Shown piece by piece: positions 17,299 through 25,668 of a stretch of 64,000 bases of DNA. Below the pieces are notes generated by a model. It saw only the letters and a program-made list of their open reading frames with translations. It had not been told where the DNA came from and did no database searches. The DNA lies in the NCBI GenBank assembly GCA_003252395.1, contig QKEL01000011.1, positions 62,001-126,000 of the forward strand, in the 5' to 3' direction. The first letter of the stretch is position 1. Every line of letters begins with the position of its first letter. The stretch is from Spirochaetales bacterium. GTDB taxonomy: Bacteria > Spirochaetota > Spirochaetia > Treponematales > Treponemataceae. Position numbers and translations under genes: made by a program.

Positions 17299-19221
17299 TT
17301 ACCAGCTTAATCCGAAGCCGACGGGCCACAGGGGCGTTTCGGCGCCGGACATGAACCGGTCCTGGGGGAGCTGGTCGACCGTCTTCAGCCAATCGAACGA
17401 AAGCCTTCCCGTCGGTCTGACCTTCCCGAAAAGAACGTCCGCCACCCCGCCGGCCTCGGTGCCGGGCAGCCACGAGGCGACGATCGCGTCGCAGGCGAGG
17501 GCCTCGCTCCCGAGGACTATCGGGCGGCCGGAGAGCACGAGCAGGACGACGCGGTCAAAGGATTTGCGGGCGAGCTCGATGGTCCCGATATCCCCCGCGC
17601 TAAGCGAGAGCGCGGCGCTGTCGCCCATTCCTTCGGCATAGGGGAGCTCGCCCACCACGACGACGCAGACGGCGGATCGGTCGCGCTCGGCGAAGCGCGC
17701 CTGGGCCTCGTACGACGTATTTTCGGCGCCGACGGCCTCGCGAATCGCCTCGAGAACGGTCGTCCCCTCGGTAATGGGGCCCGAGCGTCCCTGCCATTCC
17801 ATGGTCCATCCGCCGCATTGAATGCCGATATTGTCGGCGGCGCCCCCCGCCACGTAGACCTTCGCGGTTGGGTCAAGGGGAAGGACCGCGGACGAGTCCG
17901 CGGAAGGGGCGGCGTTTTTGAGCACGACCTGGCTTTTCGCGACCGCCTCCCGGGCGAGGGCGAGGTGTTCGGCGGAACGTATGGTCGAGGCGAGGGCGCG
18001 GTTCGCCTTCGGCGCCTCAAAGAGTCCCATCTCGAATTTGACGCGCAGGATTCGGGAGACCGCATCGTCGATCCGGCCCATGGGGATATCACCCGCCGCC
18101 ACGGCCCGGCTCACGACCTGAATGAACGTTCGCCCGTCGTAGGGAACCATATTCATGTCCACGCCCGCGTTGATCCCCGTTACCATGGCCGTATAGTAAT
18201 CGCCGTCGATCTGGTCCATGCCGCCCCAGTCCGAAACCACGAAACCCGTAAACCCGAGCCTTCCCTTCAGAAGGTCGGCGATCAACCCCTTTTGCGCGTG
18301 CATCTTCACGCCGTTCCAGCTGGAAAACGAAACCATCACCGTCCTGACCCCGGCGTTCACCGCCTCGATATAGGGAGGAAGGAGCGCGGCCCGTAGGTAC
18401 GCGTCATCGCCCGTGGCGTCGCCCTGGTCTATCTTGTAGTTCCCGGTCAGGGACGTTCCCCAGCGGGCGGCGCCGTCGCCGAGGAAGTGCTTGGCCGTGG
18501 CGATCGGGGAGGGGCCGGTTCCCGGCGCGGCTCCCGCGGTGCCGTCGGCGCCCTGAAAGCCCCGGATAAAGGCCGCTCCCAGGGCGGAAACCGCGAGGGG
18601 GTCCTGGGAAAAGGATTCGTAGGTCCGGCCCCAGCGCGGGTCGCGGGCAACCGCCACGCAGGGCGCGAAGGTCCAGGGAATCCCGGTAGCCAGGGTTTCT
18701 TCCGCCGTCGCGGCGCCGATCGCGCGGGTCAGCTCCGCGTCGCCCGCGGCGCCCAGGCCGATATTGTGGGGAAAGACGGTGGCGTTTCGCAGATTGTTGT
18801 GGCCGTGAACCGAGTCCACGCCGTACAGGACGGGAATGCCAAGCCGGGTCGAGAGGGCCTCGTCCTGAAAGCCGTCGATCATGTCGGCCCAGGCGGCCGG
18901 GGTATTCGGCCGTGGAGAGCCGCCGCCGCCGGAGAGAACGCTGCCGAGCGACAGGGTTCGAACGTCGCCGCTCTTGACGCTACCCTTTTCGAGCTGGGTC
19001 ATCTGCCCGATTTTTTCTTCCAGCGTCATGCGGGAAAGGAGGTCGGCGACGCGCTCTTCCACGGGTCGCTTCGCGTCTTTATAGGGCGCGTCGGCGGGAA
19101 CCCTCTTTTCGGGCGCGGCCTTCGGGGAACCGCAGGCCGCGAGGGCGAGGACGCACAGGCAGGCGAAAACGGCTGACCGCGTCGCGGAAGGCAGGAAACG
19201 AACATCTCTCCGTTTTTTCAT
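17299..19221 (-). CDS. GH3 beta-glucosidase-type lipoprotein
   Basis: 640 residues with a lipoprotein signal (lipobox LAAC) followed by a complete GH3 N-terminal barrel and C-terminal alpha/beta sandwich. DSVHGHNNLRNATVFPHNIGLGAA and IATAKHFLGDGA are typical substrate-binding segments; the nucleophile is Asp331 in GFVVSDWGG. It should be anchored in the cell envelope and release glucose or short oligosaccharides from beta-glucans. AAGGA lies before the ATG, and a TATACT box lies at 19265-19270 on the minus strand. Its functional partners are the GH30 and LacI genes on the other strand. Confidence 0.93.
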   Translation of the reverse strand: MKKRRDVRFLPSATRSAVFACLCVLALAACGSPKAAPEKRVPADAPYKDAKRPVEERVADLLSRMTLEEKIGQMTQLEKGSVKSGDVRTLSLGSVLSGGGGSPRPNTPAAWADMIDGFQDEALSTRLGIPVLYGVDSVHGHNNLRNATVFPHNIGLGAAGDAELTRAIGAATAEETLATGIPWTFAPCVAVARDPRWGRTYESFSQDPLAVSALGAAFIRGFQGADGTAGAAPGTGPSPIATAKHFLGDGAARWGTSLTGNYKIDQGDATGDDAYLRAALLPPYIEAVNAGVRTVMVSFSSWNGVKMHAQKGLIADLLKGRLGFTGFVVSDWGGMDQIDGDYYTAMVTGINAGVDMNMVPYDGRTFIQVVSRAVAAGDIPMGRIDDAVSRILRVKFEMGLFEAPKANRALASTIRSAEHLALAREAVAKSQVVLKNAAPSADSSAVLPLDPTAKVYVAGGAADNIGIQCGGWTMEWQGRSGPITEGTTVLEAIREAVGAENTSYEAQARFAERDRSAVCVVVVGELPYAEGMGDSAALSLSAGDIGTIELARKSFDRVVLLVLSGRPIVLGSEALACDAIVASWLPGTEAGGVADVLFGKVRPTGRLSFDWLKTVDQLPQDRFMSGAETPLWPVGFGLSW

Positions 19222-19292
19222 GGACTTCCATCCTTACGTTTGGATTCGGTGCTGTACCGCCACCAGTATACCATGGCGCGCGGGAACCCGGA

Positions 19293-20699
19293 TCAGGCCC
19301 TCGCGGCGGAAGAACCGAACAGGTGCGCGATCGCCTCGCGGATATCGGACACGGCGCGGGCCCCGGCTTCCTTCTCGGGCGCCAGAACGGTGGCGAAGCC
19401 CAGGGAAGCCGCGGCCTTAATCCGCTGGCGGAGCCGGTTGACCGGGCGTATCTCCCCGGCGAGGCTCACCTCGCCGATCAGGGCGACCGATGGGGGCGAG
19501 GGAATATCGGTACGGGCGGAATAGAGGGCGGCCGCGAGGGCGAGATCTATGGCGCTTTCGCCCAGCCGCACGCCCCCGGCCACGTTAATGTAAATATCCT
19601 GGTCCGAGAAACGCAGGCCCACCCTCTTTTCCAGGACGGCGGCGACCCTGCTTACCCGGGCCGCGTCGACCCGGTCGGAAAAGACCCGGGTCATGGCCCC
19701 CTTCGCGGGTACCGTCAGGGCCTGCAGTTCCACCATAAACACCCGGCTCCCCTCGAACACCGGAACCACGGCGACGCCGGGCGGCAGGTCTCCCGACCGC
19801 CGGACGATAAACATACCCGAGGGGTCTTCTACCGCGGCGAGGCCCTTTTCCGTCATCCGGAATATGCCGATCTCGTCCACCGAGCCGAAGCGGTTCTTGA
19901 GCGCGCGCAGGAAGCGGACCTCGTCGTCGTTCCGCTCGAAGGAAATGACCGTGTCCACCAGGTGCTCCAGGGCTTTCGGGCCCGCGATTGCGCCTTCTTT
20001 GGTGACGTGGGCGACCAAAAAGAGCACCGCGTCGCGCTCCTTCACCCAGGCCACGAGCTCGTGGGCGCAGAGCTTCAGCTGGTTTACCGTGCCGGGGACC
20101 GCCCCCGCCTCCGGGGAATAGACAGTCTGGATCGAATCGACGATCACGAACACGGGGTTCACGTCCGAGAGGGCGCGCCCGATATCCTCGAGGCGGCCGG
20201 TGCACAAAAGCTCTATGCGGTCCAGGGGAAGGGCGAGGCGGTCCGCGCGCGAACGGATCTGGGCGGCCGATTCTTCGCCCGAAACGTAGAGGATGCGTCC
20301 GTTGGTCGCGGCCCCGGCGGCCGCCTGCAGGAGGAGGGTCGATTTGCCGATTCCCGGCTCGCCGCCGACCAGAATGGCGGAGCGCTTCATGGCCGCGCCG
20401 CCGAGCACCCGGTCCAACTCGGGAATGCCGGTGGGGAGCCGCGCGCCGTCCCGGGCTTCCACCGCCGAAAGGGGGATGGGCCGGGGCGCGACGCGGTGAG
20501 TGAAGGGATCGCCGGACCCCGGGCCAGCGGCCCCGGCGATCAGGCTGCCGGGCCCGACGGGGGCGGAATCCTGCAGGGAAACTTCTTCCAGCGTGTTCCA
20601 TTCGCCGCAATCGGGACAGCGCCCGAGCCAACGGGGCTGGGTATAGCCGCAGGAGGTACAGCGAAAGGCGGTCGTGCCGGTTTTCTTTTTCGCGCTCAT
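19293..20699 (-). CDS. radA: DNA repair protein RadA/Sms
   Basis: Branch-migration helicase-like ATPase acting in recombination. It has the N-terminal four-cysteine zinc finger (CTSCGYTQPRWLGRCPDCGEW), a RecA-like core with Walker A GEPGIGKSTLL, the RadA-specific KNRFGS motif, and a C-terminal Lon-protease-like domain. Length 468 is normal. Two in-frame ATGs exist (20708 and 20699); I prefer 20699 because TACAAT ends 7 nt before it and no Shine-Dalgarno is seen at either, as in other apparently leaderless genes here. It follows the metallo-hydrolase gene by 25 nt. Confidence 0.95.
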   Translation of the reverse strand: MSAKKKTGTTAFRCTSCGYTQPRWLGRCPDCGEWNTLEEVSLQDSAPVGPGSLIAGAAGPGSGDPFTHRVAPRPIPLSAVEARDGARLPTGIPELDRVLGGAAMKRSAILVGGEPGIGKSTLLLQAAAGAATNGRILYVSGEESAAQIRSRADRLALPLDRIELLCTGRLEDIGRALSDVNPVFVIVDSIQTVYSPEAGAVPGTVNQLKLCAHELVAWVKERDAVLFLVAHVTKEGAIAGPKALEHLVDTVISFERNDDEVRFLRALKNRFGSVDEIGIFRMTEKGLAAVEDPSGMFIVRRSGDLPPGVAVVPVFEGSRVFMVELQALTVPAKGAMTRVFSDRVDAARVSRVAAVLEKRVGLRFSDQDIYINVAGGVRLGESAIDLALAAALYSARTDIPSPPSVALIGEVSLAGEIRPVNRLRQRIKAAASLGFATVLAPEKEAGARAVSDIREAIAHLFGSSAARA

Positions 20700-20724
20700 G
20701 ACCGCCATTGTAGCAGAAAAACGG

Positions 20725-21690
20725 TCAGCGTGCCCGGCTCCAGCTCAGCCGATTGTCGGCGAACTCGGCGGCGAGCGATCCCGTCTCGCGCAGATAGGAC
20801 AGCACGGAGCGCACCGTCGAGCCGACGAGGGCGTATTGGCCCGCGTCCAAGGCGATGCCGAAGGCCGAGGCCGTATCCGCGAGCGCGTCCTCGAACGAGG
20901 CGGCCCCCCGCAGGTCGATCGAGGACAGCACGCGGGAACACAGTTCCTCGAACCGCTCCAGGTTTTTCGCCGTCAGCGCCGCGAGCTCGCCGCGGCCGCG
21001 GAGCACGGGCCCGTGGCTCGGCACGAACGCGTCGGCGTCCAGGTTCGGAAGCCGCCTGAGGGTTTCGGCGAAGGAAGCGGCGTCGTAAATGAAGGGAACG
21101 CGGTATTTCGACAGGACGGCCTCGCCGAAAAGGGAGTCCCCGAGAAAGGCGACCCGGTCCGCCGTGAGCACGCCGAGCATGCCAAAAAAATGACCGGGAA
21201 GGGGAAAGGCCGAAAGCCCGGCGGGCAACGGCGAAAACGGAAAGGGAGCCTTCCCGTCGGGCGGGGGAAACGCGATGCGGTCCGTCACGCGGGAAGGCTT
21301 GGCCTCGAAGAACTTATTCCGCAATTCCCGCGGGGCGAAGCCTCCCCACAAAAAGGCGGCCTCGATCTCCGGGGCCTCCACGAACGCCGCCTCCGTAACG
21401 GACGCCAAAATCCTGCAGCCCGTCTTGGCCTGCAGGAACGCGTTGCCCCCCGCGTGGTCGGCGTTGGAATGGGTATTGACCACCCCGACTATCCGCCAGC
21501 CGCGTTCGGTCGCGATCTTATTGAGCCGCCGGCCCGCTTCTTTATCGTTTCCGCTATCCACGAGCCAGGCCTGGCCGTCGCGGGCATACATCCCGATATT
21601 GGTCGGACCGGGCACGACGTACGTGTCGCCCGCGAGATTGATTACCGGCTCCGACTCGCCGGAAGGCGTATGGGGGGTTGTCGCATTCAT
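20725..21690 (-). CDS. Metallo-beta-lactamase-fold hydrolase with altered metal motif
   Basis: 321 residues with the MBL fold: LVDSGNDKEAG, then NTHSNADHAGGNAFL, a downstream FLGDSLFG and a late SHGP. The signature HxHxDH reads H-S-N-A-D-H, so the second metal-1 histidine is an asparagine. Similar variants occur in family members of unknown substrate, so activity may be retained or altered. TTGACC (21720-21725), 17-nt spacer and TACCCT (21697-21702) end 6 nt before the ATG with no Shine-Dalgarno, suggesting a leaderless message that may continue into radA. Confidence 0.8.
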   Translation of the reverse strand: MNATTPHTPSGESEPVINLAGDTYVVPGPTNIGMYARDGQAWLVDSGNDKEAGRRLNKIATERGWRIVGVVNTHSNADHAGGNAFLQAKTGCRILASVTEAAFVEAPEIEAAFLWGGFAPRELRNKFFEAKPSRVTDRIAFPPPDGKAPFPFSPLPAGLSAFPLPGHFFGMLGVLTADRVAFLGDSLFGEAVLSKYRVPFIYDAASFAETLRRLPNLDADAFVPSHGPVLRGRGELAALTAKNLERFEELCSRVLSSIDLRGAASFEDALADTASAFGIALDAGQYALVGSTVRSVLSYLRETGSLAAEFADNRLSWSRAR

Positions 21691-21812
21691 GGGGCAAGGG
21701 TAGCCGCGTCACGGCGCGCGGTCAAGCGGGTTTTTTATTTAAGATTGCGGGACCGAGGCGCCGAGCGCGTCGGACGGGGCCAGGGCGGGCCATGACGGGC
21801 GGCGGGGAAGGC

Positions 21813-22232
21813 TCAAAGGAGCTCGTCCATCCTCCGCAGGCGTCGGGCCAAGTCCCGGGCGAGGTTCATCATGAAAAGGGAAAAGAGCTTGGCGTCCACG
21901 TGAAAGAGCATGTGTACCGCCTTATGGTCCAGGCAGGCCGCGGCGCATTTCGAGAGCGCGACGACGGAGGCGGCCGCGGGCTTGGTATCGAGCATCTCGA
22001 TCTCGCCGAAGCAGTCGCCGGCCTTGAAATCGATCAGGTCGCGGCCTCCCCGCGTCACCCGTACCTCGCCCTCCGTCAGGAAAAACATGGAATCGTTCGG
22101 GTCTCCCTCGCGGATGAGAAAGTCCCCCGCGGCGTACGATCGGATCGCGAAAAGGTGGCTTATCCGATCGATATCTTGGGGCAGGAAGCCGCCGAAAAGG
22201 GAATGCTTCGAGAATTCGCTTAAGGCGATCAT
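21813..22232 (-). CDS. Single-domain cyclic-nucleotide-binding-fold protein
   Basis: 139 residues, essentially one Crp-type beta-barrel domain (FLIREGDPNDSMFFLTEGEVRV; CFGEIEMLD) plus C-terminal helices and no DNA-binding domain. In the phosphate-binding cassette the usual Arg that grips the cyclic phosphate is replaced by Ala (FGEIEMLDTKPAAAS), so ligand binding is doubtful. I choose ATG 22232: TTGACA (22263-22268), 17-nt spacer and GAAAGT (22240-22245) end 7 nt before it. Upstream ATGs at 22247 and an in-frame start at 22268 would lie within or ahead of this promoter. Role unknown; perhaps a protein-interaction sensor. Confidence 0.75.
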   Translation of the reverse strand: MIALSEFSKHSLFGGFLPQDIDRISHLFAIRSYAAGDFLIREGDPNDSMFFLTEGEVRVTRGGRDLIDFKAGDCFGEIEMLDTKPAAASVVALSKCAAACLDHKAVHMLFHVDAKLFSLFMMNLARDLARRLRRMDELL

Positions 22233-22311
22233 ACTCAAAACTTTCATGCATGGCCGGGCGCTTGTCAAGAACGGCCGACGTAAAGCGCGGGAAAGAGGGC
22301 CCGTCCCCCGG

Positions 22312-24597
22312 TCAGAAAACCGTGTAAAAAACGCGGTTCAGGAAACTCGCATCCGAAGGGTCCACGCTGGGAACCCAACCGTCGCACGCCTTCACGAAAT
22401 CGCCCGTATCGACGCCGCTCCCCCGCACGTACGAGGGGCCGTGCGACGCGAGGGGAACCTTGTCGCCGTTAACACCGATCACGAAAACGCCGAGTTGCTT
22501 CCGCCCGCCGCCGTATTCCGCCGACCAGCATCGCGTGACCGCGGCGCCGAGCGACGCCAGCAAGGCCGACGAGCGGGAGTTCAATGCCGCCGCCTCCGGC
22601 CCCGCGAGGGTACCAGCCCCCGTAAGGGCGAGCGCCATGGAGACGAGGCTCGCGACGTCGGCGTAGTAATCGCTGGCCGTGTCGGCGAGATAGAACGCGT
22701 CGATGGACGAGGAATCGAAGAGGGCGGCGCGGACAGCCGCCTGCTCGGGGGCGGTGCTGATTATCGCGGCGAGGCTCGACGACCACGCGTTAAAGGCCGA
22801 CAGCAGGGGCGCGACCGCGGAAAGGTCGACTGCGGAAATCGTGGCGTTCCCGACGGAGCCATAGGAAGCGCCGAACTGGTCTACCATGGCGGCGGTCAGC
22901 GCGCCGGCGGCGGACCCGCCGTCCACGGCCGAATACAGGGAAGCGTAATCCCAGCCGGTTTCCCGAACCGGCCCCTCCGAGGCGACCAGGGCGGAACCGC
23001 AGTCCCGCAGTTCGTAGGCTACCTCGAGAAGGGCGCCAAAACAGGTATCGAAACCGATAACCGAAAGGTTCTCGCCGGAAAGCGCGTCGCCGAGCCCGGC
23101 GACGGTCATATACGTACCGGAGGTCGCGTCCACCGCGACCGCCTTCATCGGCGCGACGGCGTCGCCTGCCAGGTACGACCCGCCCCGCCAACCCGTTCCG
23201 TGCCCCCAAATCGTCAGGGAATACTCCTCGGCCGCGTACGCCCGCCGCGCGAACGAGAGAAAGCGTCGGAGGTTCACCGGGTCGGACAGGTTCAGCTCGC
23301 CGGCGCCGTCGGCGGACAGCCCCAATTCCGTGGAGCCCAGCCGCCGCGACGTCAAGAGGGCGGAATTGCCGGAGGGATCCTGGACTATCTCGTACAGCCG
23401 CGTATCGGACCAGTCGCCGTTTCCCGCCGCGCGATCGACCAGGGCGAGGATGGACATCGCCTTGCCCTCGGTCAGGGCCGCTTCCATTTCGTTGAGGTCG
23501 TTGAGGGCCTGCGAGTCCAGGTTATTGTCCGCCGCCATATAGACCAGATGGGTCCAGCCCCGCCTCACGAAGGAGGCGGATACCGATTTGTCCCCGTCCA
23601 TCGCGAGATCGAAACTTTCCGCGGCGCCGGGATCGGCGTTCCCCGACCAGGAGCCCAACATATATCCCGGATCGGGAATGGCCGTCAGCCGCACGATCTC
23701 ATTTTCGTAATAGGTAGCCTTATCGGGATTCGCGACAATCGATCCGTGCGCTGGGGCATCGATGGTAAGCGCGTACGCGGTCTCCGTGGGAATCGCGGAA
23801 AACGAGGCCCGAACCTGGTAGTCCCTGGTAAGGCTCAGGAATAGGTTTGCCTCGGTTCCCGTAAAGTCGCCGCTCCAGCCGTCAAAGCGGTACCCCCGGC
23901 CCGGAACGGCCGTTAGGGTGCACAATTCGCCGTATCGGTACCCCTCAGTCCTGTCGGGATTGAGCAGTACCGTGCCGCCGACGGGGTTCCGGTCCGTCAC
24001 GATGCCGAAGGTTTCTTCCGCCCGGAACGTCGGGATAAGCCAAACGCTTTCCGTTACCCTGATGACGAGGGGGTTTTGTCCCGAGGCGACGGTTCCCGTC
24101 CAGCCGTCGAAGAGATACCCCGGCCCGGGCAGGGCGGTAACCTTTACGTACTCGCCCGAGGCGTACCGCTCCCGTACCGGGTCTATCGCCACCGAGCCGT
24201 TCGGCGCGGAATCCACCCGAAGGGTATAGGTTTCTTCCGTTTCGGGCGCGTCGTCGCGGGCGAAGGAGGGAATGATCCATTCATCGCCGGTGACGGAAAA
24301 AACCAACGGATTCGCCGAGGCGGTTTTCGTTCCCTGCCAGCCGGCGAAATGCCACCCCGCTTCGGGTACGGCGGAAACGCGGACCAAGGTGCCCGCCGCG
24401 TAGGTTTCCGCCCTGGGCGAAACGGAGACGGCGCCGCCCTCGGCCGCGTCAACGTTGAGGGTAAAGGCCGGGATCTCCTCCGGCGTATCGACGATGCGGA
24501 CCAGCCGCGCGTCTTCCATCCCCTGGTAGCACGAAACCGACATCAGGCACGCCGCCACGAGCGCCCATACCGAAAACGAGCCGACTCGACGATACAT
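22312..24597 (-). CDS. Clostripain-family (C11) cysteine peptidase lipoprotein with four InlB-type repeats
   Basis: 761 residues. After a lipoprotein signal (lipobox VSC) come four divergent InlB/Listeria-type beta repeats of about 70-75 residues, each with the pattern G-x-V-x-x-P ... Y-x-x-G-x-x-V-x-x-A-x-P-x-x-G-Y-x-F-x-G-W. The C-terminal half is a C11 peptidase: HLVYMAADNNLD at its start, catalytic His in WGHGTGW and catalytic Cys in GFDTCFG. It would be displayed on the surface or exported. The start ATG 24597 overlaps the stop of the preceding lipoprotein gene (TAATG) with GGGGAG upstream; the frame is open further upstream but without a signal peptide. It is the last gene of the secretion operon and a plausible cargo. 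Confidence 0.85.
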   Translation of the reverse strand: MYRRVGSFSVWALVAACLMSVSCYQGMEDARLVRIVDTPEEIPAFTLNVDAAEGGAVSVSPRAETYAAGTLVRVSAVPEAGWHFAGWQGTKTASANPLVFSVTGDEWIIPSFARDDAPETEETYTLRVDSAPNGSVAIDPVRERYASGEYVKVTALPGPGYLFDGWTGTVASGQNPLVIRVTESVWLIPTFRAEETFGIVTDRNPVGGTVLLNPDRTEGYRYGELCTLTAVPGRGYRFDGWSGDFTGTEANLFLSLTRDYQVRASFSAIPTETAYALTIDAPAHGSIVANPDKATYYENEIVRLTAIPDPGYMLGSWSGNADPGAAESFDLAMDGDKSVSASFVRRGWTHLVYMAADNNLDSQALNDLNEMEAALTEGKAMSILALVDRAAGNGDWSDTRLYEIVQDPSGNSALLTSRRLGSTELGLSADGAGELNLSDPVNLRRFLSFARRAYAAEEYSLTIWGHGTGWRGGSYLAGDAVAPMKAVAVDATSGTYMTVAGLGDALSGENLSVIGFDTCFGALLEVAYELRDCGSALVASEGPVRETGWDYASLYSAVDGGSAAGALTAAMVDQFGASYGSVGNATISAVDLSAVAPLLSAFNAWSSSLAAIISTAPEQAAVRAALFDSSSIDAFYLADTASDYYADVASLVSMALALTGAGTLAGPEAAALNSRSSALLASLGAAVTRCWSAEYGGGRKQLGVFVIGVNGDKVPLASHGPSYVRGSGVDTGDFVKACDGWVPSVDPSDASFLNRVFYTVF

Positions 24598-25091
24598 TAT
24601 TCGCTCCCCGCGTGATAAAGACCGAAAGGATCGGTCCAGCTCGTACCGTCCGCGTATTCCACCCTCGTCACCGTGAAAAAATCGACGATGTACGGAGCGG
24701 CGGGAATTTCGCACAGGTACGGGTCCAGGGCTATCGCCAACGCGGCTTTTGACCCGCCGGGAAGGGAATCCGTAAGGGTCGCCGCTATCCGGTTCGAACC
24801 GATGAGGGGGTTATCGCGGGTTTCCCGGTCGTAGACCAGGGCGGCGACGGAGAGGGAACGCAGCTCCCGGTCGTCGGTATTGTAAAAATCGAATTCGATT
24901 CCGGCGACGAGATAGCAGCCGCTTTTCTCCCCGATGACGCAGCGCGGCTTGCCGACGATATAGGGAGGGCTTTCGCGGCACTCGAGGGAACACGAACCGA
25001 ATAGCGCAAGGGCAGGCAAGGCCGCGACGGCGGCCAAGAGGGAGAGCGCGCGCCGAACCGGAGCGCGGGCGCGGCGGTTAACGCGGCTCAT
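24597..25091 (-). CDS. Small lipoprotein of unknown function in the secretion operon
   Basis: 164 residues. Arg-rich N-terminus, hydrophobic stretch and lipobox FGSC give a lipoprotein signal; the mature part has several cysteines (CSLEC, KPRC, KSGC, LCE) and beta-rich sequence (VAGIEFDFYNTDDRELRSLSV). No family recognised. The start ATG 25091 overlaps the end of the upstream lipoprotein gene by 14 nt, and the stop overlaps the protease start, so it sits tightly inside the operon. Confidence 0.7.
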   Translation of the reverse strand: MSRVNRRARAPVRRALSLLAAVAALPALALFGSCSLECRESPPYIVGKPRCVIGEKSGCYLVAGIEFDFYNTDDRELRSLSVAALVYDRETRDNPLIGSNRIAATLTDSLPGGSKAALAIALDPYLCEIPAAPYIVDFFTVTRVEYADGTSWTDPFGLYHAGSE

Positions 25092-25668
25092 CGGCGACGC
25101 CTCCCGTCAGGCGAAGCATGTCCCGCTTCATGCGACTCACGGCAGAATCGCGAACGCCGCCGGATTCCAGGGCGGAAAGGAGGGAGAGGGCCTCGCCGGG
25201 GCGTCCGGAACGAAACGCGATTACCGCCGCGTAATAGGGCACGAGGAAGGAAAGGCTTCCCGTCTTCTCCGCCCGAGCCGCGTACGCCGCCGCGGATTCG
25301 AGGTCTCCCGCGCCGATGGCCGCGTCGGCGAGGCTCAGGAGTTCCTCGGCGGAGGCGACCCGCAGGTACTGGATATCGGTCCGGGAATCGACGGACACGG
25401 TATGCTCGTACCGTTCGTAGCCCTCCCTGGTCCCGGTCAAGCGATATTCCCCCGGGGGAACGGCCGGGAACTCATACCGTCCCGTCACGTCCGAGACCGC
25501 GGACCCCCTTCCGTCGAGCGACACGGTATAGCCGCCGACGGGGCGGTTTTCGAAATCGTACACCATTCCGTGAACGTCCACCTTTCCGCGGCGAAACTCC
25601 GCCGTCGCGCAGGAGCACAACGCGAAACACGACGCGAGCGCAATCGCCGCGCTAATCCGCAAAACCAT
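25078..25668 (-). CDS. Lipoprotein with carboxypeptidase-regulatory-like (PEGA/CarboxypepD) domain
   Basis: 196 residues. Lipobox LCSC follows a hydrophobic signal; then a seven-strand regulatory-like domain (VHGMVYDFENRPVGGYTVSLDG ... GRYEFPAVPPGEYRL) and a helical, TPR-like C-terminus (AIGAGDLESAAAYAARAEK). Start ATG 25668 with AGGA 5 nt before it; the longer frame starting at 26253 is the shadow of the upstream gene. It overlaps that gene by 17 nt. Likely a cell-surface or periplasmic scaffold of the secretion machine. Confidence 0.75.
   Translation of the reverse strand: MVLRISAAIALASCFALCSCATAEFRRGKVDVHGMVYDFENRPVGGYTVSLDGRGSAVSDVTGRYEFPAVPPGEYRLTGTREGYERYEHTVSVDSRTDIQYLRVASAEELLSLADAAIGAGDLESAAAYAARAEKTGSLSFLVPYYAAVIAFRSGRPGEALSLLSALESGGVRDSAVSRMKRDMLRLTGGVADEPR

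Noticed and set aside
21910-23844. 644-codon plus-strand frame over the protease gene
   Set aside because: Arg/Gly-rich shadow of the C11 protease and cyclic-nucleotide-fold genes.
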